A stretch of DNA of 64,000 nucleotides from contig CM060915.1 in the NCBI GenBank assembly GCA_030737875.1, positions 565,238,577-565,302,576 on the forward strand. Direction: 5' to 3'. Of the stretch, positions 10,532 to 22,314 are shown one piece after another (the stretch's first letter is position 1; each line of letters begins with the position of its first letter). The translations under genes and the position numbers were made by a program. The DNA is from Allium sativum. Its lineage: Eukaryota > Streptophyta > Magnoliopsida > Asparagales > Amaryllidaceae. A model generated the notes under the pieces. It ran no database searches, had not been told where the DNA came from, and saw nothing but the letters and a program-made list of their open reading frames with translations.

Positions 10532-13500
10532 TGTAACGGCCCGGAAAATCTGAACCAATTTAAAAAAAAAAAAAATTGGCTATTTTAATGAATTTTAAGT
10601 ATTTAAAATAAATATTTTAAATAATAGCGATGAAATGTATGTTTGAATCGATGTTGAAAATGAAAATAATTAATTTGAATTATAAACAAGGCCTGAAATG
10701 GCGCGGCAGTTTCAAATTTTCAATTCAAACTTTGCCTAACGGTACCGGGTGCAAAACAAAACGGATTTTAGTGAAACTAAAAATATTTAAATCTGTTAGT
10801 GAATATCTTTCTAATGAATCTGAAAAATCGAAGTTTCATAGTAGGAAGAAAAAGTTATGGCCAAATGAATTTTCAGAAAGGTCGCTATAGAGAATATATC
10901 GCCCTTGAAAATAGACATTTTGCATACGAACTCGGAATTCGACGAAACCACTTTTGTTGCATCCGGGATATGAAGTTTTTGCTAGGTTTCAAATTTCATA
11001 ATTTTTGAAGCTAGTATGTGAGCGTGGAAAAATAAAATGTGTTTGGTCGATTTCTATTAAATTGGATCGACCAGAAATGGGTCATTTTTCAAACAGTCTC
11101 AGAATTCGACGAAACTAGTTTTGTTGGGACCGTATCGTTAAAACATAGCTAGATTTATTTTTCTGGAATTTTTCGAATTAGTTCGTGGCCCCGGCAAAGT
11201 GAAATCTACGTTCAAATTAAATATTGAATGTTTTATATTCTAATTTGAAGGAAAACTGACTGAAACAGTCGAATGGGCCTACGAAACATATCCCATTGTG
11301 TTCGAAATGGGGGGTAAAACGCTAGGGACGACAGTCGTTGGGTTTGGATTGGAGTTCGTATGTGAAAAAGGATATTTTAGAATTTTGAAAATATATAAAT
11401 AAAATAAAAAAAATATGATTGGCCCTCACTCTTTCTCTCTCCCCGCTATCTCTCCAGACCACCCTCGCGCACGGCGGAAATTGCCACCCACCTTCTCTCT
11501 TCGATTTCTCATCAACCACTCAATAAAAATCGTGATTCTTGATTCATTTTAAAGCTCAAGAGCTCCTCTTCAAATCCATCCCAGATTCGCCCATCCTCGT
11601 GTTGTATTTGTCGAGTTACGGGTCCCTGAAGTTGGCGCCTTTGATGAGCCACCGCCGTCACCTGGGTGGATCGAATTGGGTCCCCTCCTCGGCGCACGTG
11701 CGCCTCACGTAGGCCTTCGACGCTATGAAGCCTGATCGTCCCAACGCTGCAAGGATTTGCTGAAAATCTATGACCTAGTTTCGAACAAGGTTTGAAAGTT
11801 ATCTGTTTATATAATTTAAACTATTTTCAACTTCTAAAAGCGTTGCAAAGTTCGATCAACTTCTAAAAATCATATCTTTTTCGTTTCTTGACGAAATTCA
11901 ATGAAACAGGAGATAGTGGACTCGTGTGGAAGTCTTCTACATTCTAGAAGAGACCGCATATTTTTCTGAGCTTTCTGCTATTTTTGGTGTAGTGGAACCC
12001 AATGTGAGATTTCTAAATTATAAACGATACGGAAAACGACGATGTATAAATTATATGGTCGATGTATGACTTATATAGGCGTTGTACACCTCATGTATAA
12101 GCGTTGTATAAGTTGTACGTTCAATATATAAGTTATATATGCATTGTAAAAAATTATATATGTGTTGAAATAGAAGTGAAATGCTTATAATATATATATA
12201 TATATATATATATACACGCCCCTCGTCCACAAACCATGGACGATATTTGTTGGTTGGGATTGGTGTGAAAATTGATTGATTACGAATGGTTGATTAGAAT
12301 TGTCTGTGGTTGAAATTGATTGATTGTGGTTCAAAAATACCTGTTTGTGGTTGAGAATTATTTGGTTGAAACCAAATAGGATTAGTTTGTGGAAATGAAA
12401 AAAATTATACATGCCGCCTGCGTGCGAACTAGATGCATGATTCCCCATTGTCAAAAGCTGCGAGGCTTTAAGGTAGAGCGAGGAGCCGTACTAGGGACGA
12501 CCCCAGTTTTAACTACACTGCCGTTATGCTGCTGAAATTTTGAATAATATTCACGTGTTAGAATTATTTTCATGTGTTAGAATTATTTTCATGTGTTGAA
12601 ACTATATTCATGTGTTGAATGGAAATTCATCTATTTAACGACATTCATGTTTTGAAATAAATTGTTTTGCAATAAAAAATCACCTTTTTATCCATATATA
12701 TAAACTATAGAAAACCTTCATGTGTTGAATTGAAGTTCATTCGTTGAATAGAAATTCATGTGTTGAATGGTATTCGTGTTTTAAATATAAAAATCACCTT
12801 TTTACCTATATATATAAACTATAGAAAACCTTCATGTGTTGAATAGAAATTCATTCGTTGAATTGAAAATCATGTGTTGAATGGTATTCGTGTTTTGAAA
12901 GAAATTGCTTTATAATAAAAATCCTATTTTTATCACCTATATTAACTATATAAAATAGTCGGGTTTTGAAATAAATCGTTTTACAATAAAAATCACATTT
13001 TCACATATACATGAATTGTTAAAAATAGTGAAGCGTCGAAGTAAATGTATGTTGGATAAAAATATCATTTTTATCAAAATGTATGAAAAGAATATAGCTT
13101 TGAAATCAAAGAATCGATATATATATATATAAATAGAATTGAAATATATCGAATAACGAAGCTGCAGTTCGTATTTTGAAACCGAAACTTCAAACGATTA
13201 GTGCGGGAGATCCGACCATTGGATTTTCTCGAAACCGCAACCGTTGGGTTCGCTTTGGAAATATCTTTCCAACGGCACTAACTTTGTAAAGATCCAACGG
13301 TTGGATTGTCCAGAATGTTTAATTCAAATCTGAAGAAAAACAGCGCCAAAATCGATTATATATATATATATAATTATATTAAATCGAATAACGACGCTGT
13401 AGTTCGTATTTTGAAATCGAAACTTCAAACGATTATACCGGGAGATCCGACCGTCGGATTTTCCCGAAACTGGAACCGTTGGATTCGTTATCTGGTGTAT

Positions 13501-13592
13501 TTATTTATTTATGTTTCTGCTGTTATCTATTTATGTGTTATATTCCAAAGATTACCCTTAACACTGTCAGTATGGGTTTCGGGGTCGTCACA
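10532..13592 (+). repeat. LTR-A3 with a 1.9 kb internal deletion
   Basis: It starts TGTAACGGCC and ends GGTCGTCACA but is only 3061 bp. It follows LTR-A2 until about 13488 (ACCGTTGGATTCGTT), then jumps to the last 105 bp of the LTR (ATCTGGTGTATTT). The join falls on a 2-3 bp match, as in end-joining or replication slippage. The lost part includes the block shared with B and C and most of the second 240-bp repeat. The base after 13592 is family B LTR sequence. Confidence 0.85.
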
Positions 13593-15650
13593 CTCGGGAA
13601 CGCTTGTGTAAATCAGCAAGGCCGATTGAGGTCTGGACATAGGGTTTGAGGATGGATCGAAGGACGGAAGAAGGGGCGACGCCGTGTAACTCGAAGTCGG
13701 TTGAAGAAGGAATTGGGGATTAGGGTTTTTCGGCTTTGAGGATTAAAATGTGGAGGCGGCTGAACGAATGAGGTAAAGGGAACGGAGTAAGGGTTTAAAA
13801 GGGGAGTCGGGTTCGCTTGTTTGGGCCGGCTGATAAAGGTAAAAGCCCATGTTTTTTTGAAAGGAAATCTATGTTTTAATTTAATTAGTTTATAAATTTT
13901 TTTATACGATTTCTAGCACGTACGTTATCAGATTTACGCACGGTCAGTTGCGTTGGGACCGTGGAGACGAGTACTTCGAGATGAAGCGGGTCCAGTCCGG
14001 ATCTGAAGTGACTGGAATTTTTATTTGAATTAAACGTCAGTTTAATTTGACTAAAATAGACTATTTATCGACAGATTCAAATCAAGGTGAGTTTAACTCA
14101 CTCAGCCCTTCTCATTTATATTTTATATAAATTGGGTTTTTATTTTGCGTGTTCTGGTTGTTAGTGGTTGACTATTTTCTAGATATTATTGATTTAATTA
14201 TTGGAAATTAAACGGTCGTTTAATTTCAATAAAACACCAATCATTATGATTTGACCCAAATAAAGTAATTTCCCTTGATTGGTCACGTTTACAAATGTGT
14301 TTGAAATTGTTTGAATTGTTTGAATTGGTTGTTGGTTGATTGATGATCGTTATAGAAATTATCAGTCAAATAAAAGGAATGGTTGATTATTATTGATTAT
14401 TGAACCTTATTTCAACATTTGTTCTGATGTTAACCAATGAATGGTATGGGTTGAGTAATTGGCATCACCTGGCTTATAAATCAGTCGATTTATAAAATAT
14501 GGGTTTTATCGACAGTGAATCGATAATATTTAAGTTGTAAATATATTTTATAACAAAAATAGGTTTTGAAAGTTATTATATTGAAAGGTTATTTAAAAAG
14601 GAAAAATATTAAAAGTTTATAAGAAATTATGAAATTTGTTTTATAAAACGAATTTTTATGTCAATAAGAGTTATAACGAAGAGCAGAAAATAACCTAGCA
14701 GTTAGGTACTTGATTAATGGTGAATGATTAAATAAAGTTATTTAAATTAATTATATTTTAAGGAAGGAATTAAATAGACTTGGTCAAAAGAGTGACCATG
14801 TTCTGTGTCGACCATTTAAACTAAGTTAGACTTTAAATTAGTGAAATAACTTAATGAATAATTGGTTAAGCTTAGTAAGAGTTTAAAAAGGAGATTTATT
14901 TTTCTAGTATATAAAGGAGTTAATTAATTTACAATGATTAATGTTGAGGTAAATAATCTATTCTTAAATGTGATACATTTAAGTGACCGAATTTGAAAGG
15001 AAATATGGTCGAATGTTGGAAAAAGGCTAAGGGATGAGTTTTCATATTTGAGCTCGAGTCTTAAAATAAAGAGGTCTAAGCGAATACCTAGTTTAAATGA
15101 AGAGTTTTACTTAACGTTTGAATTAAGTCAAAGGAGGTGAAGAGGTAAAAAAGGTTTATATATAAAACCTAAAATTTATAAACAAGGTTTATAAATGAAT
15201 ATGAGTTTAAACGTCATTTTTAAAATTGGAAATATTTAATGAAGGAATTAAGTTAAACCAATAGAATTGAAAGGAGATTTTCCAAAAGAAAAGGGGATTG
15301 AAAAAGGGGTTTAATTGTGAGCTTGGTAAACGAGGTTGGAAATAGGAATTGAAATATTAATATCGGGTTTTTGAATTACAACTCGTATTTATCTAAGATA
15401 AGAACATTGTTGATCAAGGTCTGAGAGGTAATTAAAATACCCCAACTTGAACGACTTCGGGACTATCCAAGGATGATACTAGTTGGTAATGGCGAGAGTG
15501 TGTGATAAGGTTTCCAAAGTAACGGAAATGAGATGTGATGATATTTCCCTAGTAACAAAATTAAAAGGAAATTGGGTGAATAGTTTTAAAAGCCAAGTGG
15601 TGCTGAGTACTAAACCAGTGAATCTATTTTTATGATTTCATGGATGTTTA

Positions 15651-15680
15651 CCAGATAGTTAAATAACCGACTATCAAGTC
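15651..15680 (+). other. Hairpin region, LTR-B1 copy (left arm eroded)
   Basis: AGATAGT, a 10-nt loop TAAATAACCG, then ACTATCAAG. In this copy the outer left-arm bases are changed, leaving about 6 bp. See the perfect copies at 22287-22314 and 27616-27643. Confidence 0.6.
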
Positions 15681-16988
15681 TGACCTTTAAGATTGTTGGT
15701 ATGGAAAGACCGGGATCGAACGAATATTCGAAAACCATTCCGACCAACAAATACGAAATATAAAAAAGATCTCAGGCGACGATCGAGATGGAGCATTTGA
15801 AGACTATAGATCTTCATGAAGCGGAAGAACCACTTACAATCTCGGATTCGACCTGGAGATATACTGGGGTTCTGTCGTGGTTGGGATCTGTGGATTGCAA
15901 GGACTATCGCTACGTATCCATGGGGTGATTCCTATATTGGATTCAGTAGGAGGGTACCTTCGGTTCATCCTGTTCCTGGATGACTTGTATGGACGGATGT
16001 CTGACATAGTATTTCCAGAGGAATTACATGCGTTGATTTCTCCAAACGTACCATGGTTGATGGCGGAGAAATGGTTATTCTCTAGCCAAATAAACTACAG
16101 TATTTTTGTGGACGTCAATCAGTGTGATCTGGCGGATCTGACGATGTGGCATTCAAAGTGTATGATGACCAGATGTGTTCTGACCTCAAGCCTCATCAAC
16201 CGGGGAAATGAAAAAATCGGGCAGACAGCATGGCTATGTGGGTCGCTCCCATAGGGTGTATAATCACCTATCTTGAGAAAATCCATTTCATTCTTCAATC
16301 TATTCGATGCTGTCCCTTTTCCGGAAACAGTGGTTTGAGTCCAGCCGTTGGTGATATACATTCGATACACTGAAGCGAAATGAGTGGTCGGTCATGTGAG
16401 GGCCGGGTTGCAAGACGTTCTTGTTGAACCCAGTGTATTTGCCTCTAGAGATACACAATCGGCAGGTGGTCCCATACCTTGTCATGGTTGGAATCCAATC
16501 TCCAATATGCGCCCGCGGTTTTTGATTGTATGTATATACGTGGAGCGTGAGATGCAAGCGTTCCACTAGATTGATATTTACTTGTATTTAGACATTATTA
16601 TAATATCAGAAAAGATATTGATTTTGAAAACTGTTTTGGGTTATCGTAAGGTAAAAACCGTCCGTATTTATGTGTGGATTTGGTCTTACGATTATATTTT
16701 TCTTTCGAAAGGATTTTGACTTTAAAATCAAGTTGTGTGACACCCTTAATGCTGTGCAAGTTTTTCTCACTCTAGTTCACCAGACTGACCCGGTGTTTTG
16801 TAAATGCTCAGGTTAGCCCGGGGTTTATAGGTTCAGGTTAGCAGGTACTGAGAAGTCCATAAACGAGCTGGAGATGTTCAGACGAATGATATCTAGTATT
16901 TTTTCTGCTGTGTATATGAGGAAAGATTATTATAACTGTCCAGAGATGTTGATGTACTCTGTTATTTTAAGTATTTTCAAAAGCTCTC

Positions 16989-16994
16989 AATAAA
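16989..16994 (+). terminator. Putative polyadenylation signal of LTR-B1
   Basis: AATAAA lies about 215 bp before the LTR end, the distance expected if U5 is short. The same hexamer is kept at 23627-23632 in LTR-B2. Combined with a start site in the LTR 5' half, it implies a repeated (R) region several kilobases long. Confidence 0.5.
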
Positions 16995-17209
16995 GATTTA
17001 TTTCTAAATTATATTTTGTTCCGCTGCGATGTGAGAATCTGTGTTGGTTCTTCTCCTTCTTCTATTCTAATATTTCTTTCTCTCTTATCTCACCCTCTAA
17101 TTTCTTTCTATAAACGTTCCAGTGTTTTCGGTGTTTGGAAGGTCGGCATAAGTCATGGTAAGGTATTTATGTTGATTTTCGGGACCGGAAATCCCAGGGT
17201 CGTTACAGT

Positions 17210-17221
17210 TGGTATCAGAGC
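17210..17221 (+). other. Primer-binding site, family B
   Basis: TGGTATCAGAGC, continued by TATTGG, lies 2 bp after the LTR end at 17207. It is complementary to the initiator tRNA-Met 3' end, as in family A. Confidence 0.9.
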
Positions 17222-18303
17222 TATTGGTTTAGTAATAACCTTAGCTCTGTGGTGTGACTCGATAGAGATTAGGTTAGTAATACCCTAGATCGAGATTGAG
17301 TATATATATATGAGAGCGTATTTGTAAGATTTTATATACAAATGTTTTGTATCGTGTTATTTGACTGGTTCAAGTGTTGAGAAGCATTAGACTAGCGAAT
17401 GGATACAATATTGTTTTATAAAGTGAGTAGATGAAATAATTTTACCCAAGATATATTTTTTAGAAAAGGGAAATAATTTTCTATATTATGATGATGTGGG
17501 TTGTTTGTTTGTTCTGATTGATTTGATTTGAAATCAAATTTGAATTATGAAATAAAGTTGAACTGATTAGAAAATCAATTCGTCAATTGAATCAGATATG
17601 AAAATAAAAATGAACCTAGCTAAGAAAAATCAATTTAAGAATGAATTCAAATAAAATGGACTTGAATTAATTGGGATTTGAAAATTTGATGGATAAATAT
17701 GGGAATTAATTTGATATCAATCGATCGATATTATTGGATGTTAAACCAAGGCATAAGCAAACGAGATATTGAATATTAATCAAATTTAACCAGTTAAGTT
17801 AATAAGGAATTGTATGGAAAGCAAGGAGATAAATCCCGGTGTAGTGGATTAGAAACAAGATTGGTTGTGAGGTGGAAACAGAATTTTCTAACCCAGATTT
17901 TTATTGCATTATAAGTGGAATAAGTGCAGAATCTGAAAGGCTGTGGAGATGATTTGATTATACAATCTGCAAATGCAGACGATGAACAGGTACTTGATAC
18001 GCTTTGGAGATTGGAATTTGAGTTGGAATGCTCGACAAAAAGGTAAACCTTATATTATGGGTTAAGAAATTTATTTATACCCTGAGTAGGTTGCCATTTG
18101 GATTTGGATTTTTCTTTTCGAAGAAGTTGAGGCCCAGAGTGGCAGTTGTAGTCGTACCGATCGAGCCATGCAGAGGAGGTGCTGGCAAAATTCTCGGAAA
18201 TTTTTAGAGTTTGAATTTATTTTGAATTTAATTCAACAGTAATGATTTAAAAATAATACGGTTCGGAATATTCTTCTTTGCAATTTCGAGGACGAAATTA
18301 TTC

Positions 18304-18317
18304 TAAGGGGGGAAGAA
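18304..18317 (+). other. Polypurine tract, family B
   Basis: TAAGGGGGGAAGAA lies immediately before TGTAACATCCC, the start of LTR-B2. Confidence 0.9.
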
Positions 18318-19079
18318 TGTAACATCCCAGATTTTTCGGCCTTTTAAATTCGAATATTTAAATTTATTTATATATTATATTTGAAATATAATGGATTTTG
18401 AATCGAATTTATTTATTTAGAATAGAGTTCGAATATATGTTTATATATTATTTAAAACGAGCTCGAAACATCGCGGTAGTTCAAAATTTTTGATTTGAAC
18501 TTTAACTGAATATACAGGATCCGATATAAGTCGGATTTATGTGAAACGAGACACGTTTGAACGGGTTCGGTTATATTTTTCTAATGAAAGAGAAAAATCG
18601 AAATATCGACTTATAGATTTCAAGTTACGTCCAATTCAAATTTTCAAATAATCGCTGTGAAATCGTTTTTAAATTATAACGATTTATTTATTTATATTAA
18701 ATGATTTTTATGTAAATAAAATATTATTTAAAACCTGGATTTTGGATGTCGAGTTTTGTAAAAGGATTCCAAGGTTAACATATGATTAAGTTCAAATTAA
18801 ATCAATAGTCTATTGATTGATAAATTTATGGTATATTAACATGGAAATGGCACTACGACAGTAGTTCGAATAAAGTAACAAAATGCCTAGAATTAAAATA
18901 ATTTAAAGGTGATACATTCATCAACTAGATACAAATAAAAAGGAAAATAGAAATATGAACAGCTAAAGTAAAAGGACATGACAATTCAAATCTGTATTAT
19001 GACCATACAAATAGATTATATACATATTTATATATACAATGACTTTATATATCAAATGTATGAACATTTATAACAACAG

Positions 19080-20480
19080 ATTTTAATAGAATCATTCAGT
19101 ACAAACAGGATCCATTATTAAATATCAGCGGCCTTGGTTCTTTCAACGATCAGTGAATCCATCTCGATCAACTTTGATCTGCGGAAAAAAGAAGAAGGAA
19201 AAACCCATTAGAAGGGATGATTCATGACAGTAATAAACAGCAATGTATATGTAAAACTGAACCGTACAATGAATAGCTTAAGACTAGACTATGAATAGCT
19301 AAGCAACTAAAATATGTATATTCATACATCAAGAAGAAGGGAATATATATATATATATATGCATCAAATCTGGACAGAAATATACGAGCAGAAGTATATG
19401 TATATATCAAATCTTTATAGACATATACAGCTAGGGATGGACATTTCACAGCTAAGAATTTAAATAAGTATATGTATATTTTTATAGCAAACCTACAGAC
19501 AAATCAAAGCAGCTAACTTTATTCTTATGCAAATGTAGACAAGGACTGTTGCTATCTATTTAAAATGCAACACAGAATCCAACATACGATTTCAAATCTT
19601 TGGATAGAATTAAAACTACTCATGGATAGCCTCATAGCTATGTTATAGAGTATGATAGGGGACATGGAGAGTGGAGAGATTATAATATCACAACATACAT
19701 CACAAAGTAGCTGGGTAAATGAAATATCTGACTTTCTATTAAAAGTACACATCAATACAAGTAAAATGTCATATGCTACTAAATCTTATGATATATATAT
19801 ATATATATATATATGTTGCAGTTTCAAATCTCTAAATCGAAAAAACAAATACATAACCTCAGTCATCTAACCTATAAACATGGACAGTTCAATGTCCTTT
19901 GTAAACGAATCAGCAAATACTGAAAATCCTATACTATATCCGAACCAAAAATCTAAATTTCAGATTCTAAATCGATTGAAATAACAATTCGTGGCCACTG
20001 ATAGACGTTCATCTTATCCCAATCAAAACCGCAACTATAAATACACGCAAAAGTGTTCATCAACCAAGTCGCCAACACAGTAAACCAAAGGAAAAATCCC
20101 ATTCGAAAAGAACCAGAAATCAAGTCTAAAATAATTCAGCAATATAAAAATAGAGTAAGAAAACTTAGCTTTCAGTGTTGGGCTGATTTCTGTTGAAGTC
20201 GTGCATGATGGAGTCTCGGGAACGCTTGGGTAAATAAGCAAGGCCGATTGAGGTCTGGACCGAGGGTTTGAGGATGGATCGAAGGACGGAAGAAGGGGTG
20301 ACGCTGTGTAACTCGAAGTCGATTGAAGAAGGAATTGGGGATTAGGGTTTTTCGGCTTTGAGGATTAAAACGTGGAGGCGGCTGAACGAATGAGGTAAAG
20401 GGAACGGAGTAAGGGTTTAAAAGGGGAGGCGGCTCGGGTTCGCTTGTTTGGGCCGGCTGATAAAGGTAAAAGCCCATGTT
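19080..20480 (-). pseudogene. Captured host-like gene segment, antisense inside the family B LTR
   Basis: Read on the minus strand, this looks like the 5' end of a plant housekeeping gene. Site-II motifs (GGGCTT near 20472, GGCCCA near 20455) are followed by a CT-rich leader with a telo-box (AAACCCTAA, plus-strand 20342-20350). An ATG at 20205 starts MHDFNRNQPNTE, followed by GCTAAGTTT, which is one base from a splice-donor consensus. About 1 kb further on is an acceptor-like TTTTTTCCGCAG (ending near 19180) and then an open stretch to a stop near 19117. I do not recognise the product. Only the promoter/leader part is present in LTR-B1 (13593-13860). An intron kept in antisense would fit capture in an element transcribed from the other strand. 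Alternative: chance resemblance. Confidence 0.4.
19339..19359 (+). repeat. (TA)n microsatellite in LTR-B2
   Basis: A short TA run; a second one of similar size lies at about 19791-19814. Both sit within the part of LTR-B2 that has no counterpart in family A. Confidence 0.9.
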
Positions 20481-22286
20481 TTTTTAGAAGGAAATCTATG
20501 TTTTAATTTAATTATTTTATAAACTTGTTTATACGATTTCTGGCACGTACGTTATCATATTTACGCACGGTCAATTGCGTTGGGACCGTGGAGATGAGTA
20601 CATCGAGATAGAGCGGGTCTAGTTTGGATCTGAATTGACTGGAATTTTGATTCAAATTAAACGCTAGTTTAATTTGACTAAAACAGACTGTTTATCGACA
20701 GAATCAAATCAAGGTGAGTTAAACTCACTCAGCCCTTCTCATTTATATTTTATATAAATTGGGTTTTTATTTTGCGTGTTCTGGTTGTTAGTGGTTGACT
20801 GTTTGCTAGTTATTATTGATTTAATTACTGGAAATTAAACGGTTGTTTAATTTCAGTAAAACACCAGTCGTTATGATTTGACCCAAATAAAGTAATTTCC
20901 CTTGATTGGTCACATTTACAAACATGTTTGAAATTGTTTGAATTGTTTGAATTGGCTGTTGGTTGATTGATGATCGTTATAGAAATTATCAGTCAAATAA
21001 AAAGGAATGGTTGATTATTATTGATTATTGAACCTTATTTCAACATTTGTTCTGATGTTAACCAATGAATGGTATGGGTTGGGTAATTGGCATCACCTGG
21101 CTTATAAATCAGTCGATTTATAAAATATGGGTTTTATCGACAGTGAATCGATAATATTTAAGTTATAAATATATTTTATAACGAAAATAGGTTTTGAAAG
21201 TTACTATATTGAAAGGTTATTTAAAAAGGAAAAATATTAAAAGTTTATAAGAAATTATGAAATTTGTTTTATAAAACTAATTCTTATGTCAATAAGAGTT
21301 AAAGCGAAGAGCAGGAAATAACCTAAAAGTTAGGTACTTGATTAATGGTGAATGATTAAATAAAGTTATTTAAATTAATTATATTTTAAGGAAGGAATTA
21401 AATAGAGTTGGTTAAAAGAGTGACCATATTCTGTGTCGACCATTTAAACTAAGTTAGACTTTAAATTAGTGAAATAACTTAATGAATAATTGGTTAAGCT
21501 TAGTAAGAGTTTAAAAAGGAGATTTATTTTTCTGGTATATAAAGGAGTTAATTAATTTGCAATGATTAATGTTGAGGTAAATAATCTGTTCTTAAATGTG
21601 ATACATTTAAGTGACCGAATTTGAAAGGAAATATGGTCGAACATTGGAAAAACGCTAAGGGATGAGTTTTCATATTTGAGCTCGAGTCTTAAAATAAAGA
21701 AATAAAGAGGTCTAAGCGAATACCTAGTTTAAATGAAGAGTTTTACTTAACGTTTGAATTAAGTAAAAGGAGGTGAAGAGGTAAAAAAGGTTTATATATA
21801 AAACCTGAAATTTATAAACAAGGTTTATAAATGAATATGAGTTTAAACGTCATTTTTAAAATTGGAAATATTTAATGAAGGAATTAAGTTAAACCAATAG
21901 AATTGAAAGGAGATTTTCCAAAAGAAAAGGGGATTGAAAAAGGGGTTTAATTGTGAGCTTGTTAAACGAGGTTGGAAATAGGAATTGAAATATTAATATC
22001 GGGTTTTTGAATTACAACTCATATTTATCTGAAGATAAGAACGTTGTTGATCAAGGTCTGAGAGGTAATTAAAATACCCCAACTTGAATGACTTCGGGAC
22101 TATCCAAGGATGATACTAGTTGGTAATGGCGAGAGTGTGTGATAAGATTTCCAAAGTAACGAAAATGAGATGAGATTATATTTCCCTAGTAACGAAATTA
22201 AAAGGAAGTTGGGCGATTAATTTTAAAGCCAAGTGGTGCTGAGTACTAAACCAGTGAATCTATTTTTCTGATTTCATGGATGTTTA

Positions 22287-22314
22287 CTTGATAGTTAAAT
22301 AACCGACTATCAAG
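22287..22314 (+). other. Perfect 9-bp hairpin, LTR-B2
   Basis: CTTGATAGT, loop TAAATAACCG, ACTATCAAG: a 9-bp perfect stem. The family C copy at 27616 has TTTGATAGT / ACTATCAAA, so the outermost pair changes from C-G to T-A while pairing is kept. Confidence 0.7.

Larger units (their letters stand above)
1..13592 (+). mobile_element. Family A tandem array of LARD-like LTR elements (LTR-internal-LTR-internal-LTR)
   Basis: The same sequence repeats with a period of about 6.37 kb: base 1 matches 6378, which matches 12760, and LTR starts at 4161 and 10532 lie 6371 bp apart. Each period is one LTR plus one short internal domain. LTR ends are mirror-like (TGTAACGACC at the start, GGTCGTCACA at the end). 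Each is followed 3 bp later by a tRNA-Met primer site or preceded by a purine tract, which fixes the boundaries. No gag, protease, RT or integrase is visible in either internal domain, so the element is non-autonomous. The array ends at 13592 inside a family B LTR. Its left end is outside the window, so more units may exist. Units differ by a few percent by eye. The array shape could come from recombination between LTRs of neighbouring or sister copies. Confidence 0.85.
13593..17207 (+). repeat. LTR-B1 (partial, 3.6 kb)
   Basis: Collinear with 20215-23845 with a few percent difference and small indels. It ends GGGTCGTTACA before the primer site. It carries the antisense telo-box / site-II segment (13593-13860), AT-rich mid-LTR sequence, the 9-bp-stem hairpin region, the shared core block (about 15780-16800), an AATAAA at 16989 and a pyrimidine-rich tail (17040-17130). 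The 125-codon plus-strand frame at 15877-16254 is broken by stops in LTR-B2. Confidence 0.85.
17208..18317 (+). mobile_element. Family B internal domain (1.1 kb, non-coding)
   Basis: No retroelement protein is visible. The 3' third (about 18100-18317) aligns with the family A internal tail and with the decayed C internal (29320-29440), for example around GCCCAGAGTGGCAGTTGTAG and GTGCTGGCAAAATT. The last stretch (AATTTCGAGGACGAAATT, then a G-rich purine tract) is the classical 3' end of plant gypsy elements, so this is a deletion derivative of one. Confidence 0.75.

Noticed and set aside
15877..16254. 125-codon plus-strand frame in LTR-B1
   Set aside because: Broken by stops in LTR-B2 (22513-22965) and by indels in C. 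The conservation is at the nucleotide level of the shared core.
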